Part shown: positions 43,014-43,670 of the stretch, piece after piece | Numbering within the stretch: the stretch's first letter is position 1 | Layout of the letters: each line of letters opens with the position of its first letter | Origin: CAIVSN01 sp040383945 | GTDB taxonomy: Bacteria; Patescibacteriota; Gracilibacteria; BD1-5; UBA2023 | Direction of reading: 5' to 3' | Length of the DNA stretch: 43,670 nt | NCBI GenBank assembly: GCA_040383945.1 | Contig: JBEICN010000004.1 | Coordinates: forward strand, 1-43,670 | Program-made: the position numbers and the translations under genes | The notes under the pieces: generated by a model | What the model saw: the letters and a program-made list of their open reading frames with translations, nothing else | What the model was told of the DNA's origin: nothing | Databases searched by the model: none

Positions 43014-43057
43014 GATTGTGTCACATTATCAAATTTTTTGGTGATGTAGGTTTTTGG
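43014..43057 (-). repeat. 44-base direct repeat, copy 2, downstream of toxin gene
   Basis: Second copy of the element at 41787-41830. It begins about 20 bases after the toxin stop codon on the minus strand. The two copies bound a 1.2-kb segment with the hydrolase gene and the hairpin array. Confidence 0.55.
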
Positions 43058-43077
43058 GTTTTCATAGGGAAAATTAA

Positions 43078-43428
43078 TTAAGATTCTAATTCCCAAACTT
43101 CGTATAAATCTCCCACAATTTCATGTTCTATCCGCTCAATTGGTCCGGGAGAATAATAATCATCGCGAATATTATATCCACCTTTCGATTCTTTCTTGAA
43201 AATCTCGAGTGGTACATAGGTTCATTTTTTAGTTTTTGCGACTACAACACGCACTCGTTTACCGTTTAAATACCCTTTATAAATAAGAAGACTTCCATCT
43301 TCTTTGAGAAGGATGAAATTTTTAGAAAGTCACCGAGCGTGTTTTGAAATCAACGAAACAAGTTCAGATTTTATACTTGGATCGAACGAGGTAAGCTCTT
43401 TTGAAAATGAACGAACAATTAGAATCAT
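43078..43428 (-). CDS. putative toxin of a RelB-type toxin-antitoxin pair
   Basis: A 116-residue basic protein directly following an antitoxin-like gene. Its strand-rich middle (NFILLKEDGSLLIYKGY, then KRVRVVVAKTKKGTYVPLEIF) has the alternating strand pattern and positively charged surface expected of small RelE/ParE-fold or similar toxins, but no catalytic signature is certain. Two UGA codons read as Gly. The ATG at 43426-43428 overlaps the antitoxin frame; TAA stop at 43078-43080. Assignment as toxin rests mainly on gene order. Confidence 0.55.
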
Positions 43429-43661
43429 TTTGTCTCAAGAGTGTTAGCAAGTTTTTTAAGTGATGTATTTCTTTCCGCGGAAGTCCAATAAACATCGAGT
43501 AACTCTTCATCAAAACCAACTTTGAGAATTTCAGGTTTTTCAACATAAGTTTCCATAAAACACTTGAAAAGAAAGGTCATAGAAAGCCCCTGTCGCTTTG
43601 CTTGAGTCTCAAAACGCTTTTTTAGGCTAGCATCGGTTCTTATAAGGATAGAGGTATTCAT
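43419..43661 (-). CDS. RelB/DinJ-type antitoxin (ribbon-helix-helix)
   Basis: An 80-residue protein that opens MNTSILIRTDASLKKRFETQAKRQG in the RelB/DinJ pattern: a DNA-binding strand with alternating residues, then two helices (SMTFLFKCFMETYV). The C-terminal part should wrap the toxin. With table 25 the frame passes the TGA at 43425-43427 as Gly and ends at TAA 43419-43421, overlapping the toxin by ten bases. RHH antitoxins repress their own promoter, which would lie beyond the window edge. Confidence 0.75.
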
Positions 43662-43670
43662 ATACTCTGA

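Larger units (their letters stand above)
42565..43077. other. 513-base non-coding region with hairpin array, visibly GC-richer than its surroundings
   Basis: It contains perfect hairpins at 42676-42696 (AAAGCTCC/GGAGCTTT), 42859-42873 (CCGGC/GCCGG), 42894-42909 (CGACCA/TGGTCG), 42914-42930 (AAAATCC/GGATTTT) and 42964-43008, plus a tRNA 3'-end-like segment at 42832-42851. Open frames across it are Gly/Arg-rich and look spurious. No protein gene is supported. Confidence 0.6.

Noticed and set aside
42791..43081. Gly/Arg-rich open frame over the hairpin region
   Set aside because: Its opening peptide is the typical result of translating the reverse complement of a tRNA 3' end; the rest is hairpin sequence. 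Not a protein gene.
1..43670. A region full of pseudogenes, as the standard code would suggest
   Set aside because: Fragments always continue in the same frame after TGA, and conserved motifs are completed when UGA is Gly. Random decay would also give TAA, TAG and frameshifts.
1..43670. UGA as tryptophan (table 4, mycoplasma-like)
   Set aside because: Trp would fall on the Gly positions of two P-loops, the HIGH motif, GxSxG and HxGQ, where it cannot function.

Overview
This window comes from a bacterium that reads UGA as glycine (translation table 25), as known for the candidate-phyla-radiation lineages Absconditabacteria (SR1) and Gracilibacteria (BD1-5/GN02). Read with the standard code, almost every gene is broken by in-frame TGA. 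Read with UGA as Gly, the pieces join in the same frame, end on TAA or TAG without exception, and place Gly at conserved positions: GltX HIGH motif, two Walker A loops, Nth helix-hairpin-helix/Asp region, Rel HxGQ, a GxSxG serine nucleophile. I cannot tell SR1 from Gracilibacteria from this window. All coordinates below use table 25.

Layout. 1-2.2 kb (+): tail of a HI0933-type flavoprotein, a sugar-nucleotidyltransferase-like enzyme, an S4 RNA-binding protein. 2.2-10.3 kb (-): recX, a 1784-residue exported protein that joins DUF1800 and DUF1501 in one chain, and a NicO-type metal transporter with calcium-binding repeats. 10.3-20 kb: housekeeping (nth, tatD, a bifunctional Rel protein, pheT, GIY-YIG protein, ABC-F ATPase) plus a small HEPN-like membrane protein and a pilin-like pair. 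20-25 kb: three unrecognised proteins and gltX. 25.1-25.6 kb: a truncated flavodoxin-fold remnant next to a holin-like membrane protein. 25.8-30.2 kb (+): a tightly packed operon of a Fur-family regulator, a CooC/MinD-type ATPase, a PLP decarboxylase, an unknown protein and a cysteine-synthase/SbnA-like enzyme fused to a rhodanese. 30.4-34.9 kb (-): one 1498-residue protein with an N-terminal LysM domain. 35.1-41.4 kb (-): a seven-gene operon headed by a TelA-like protein, with DUF350 and a glutathionylspermidine-synthase-like ATP-grasp enzyme. 41.4-43.7 kb: alpha/beta hydrolase, a GC-rich array of hairpins with a tRNA 3'-end fragment, and a RelB-type toxin-antitoxin pair.

How the genes may work together. 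Two clusters look like functional systems rather than random neighbours. The Fur/CooC/decarboxylase/SbnA-like operon has the enzyme types used to make diaminopropionate-derived metallophores, under a metal regulator. The TelA/DUF350/GSP-synthase operon resembles known envelope-stress clusters with peptide-ligase chemistry, but several partners are unrecognised here. Several genes have a -10 element only six bases before the ATG and no Shine-Dalgarno sequence, which suggests frequent leaderless transcripts. No rRNA, complete tRNA, CRISPR array or intact insertion sequence was seen.
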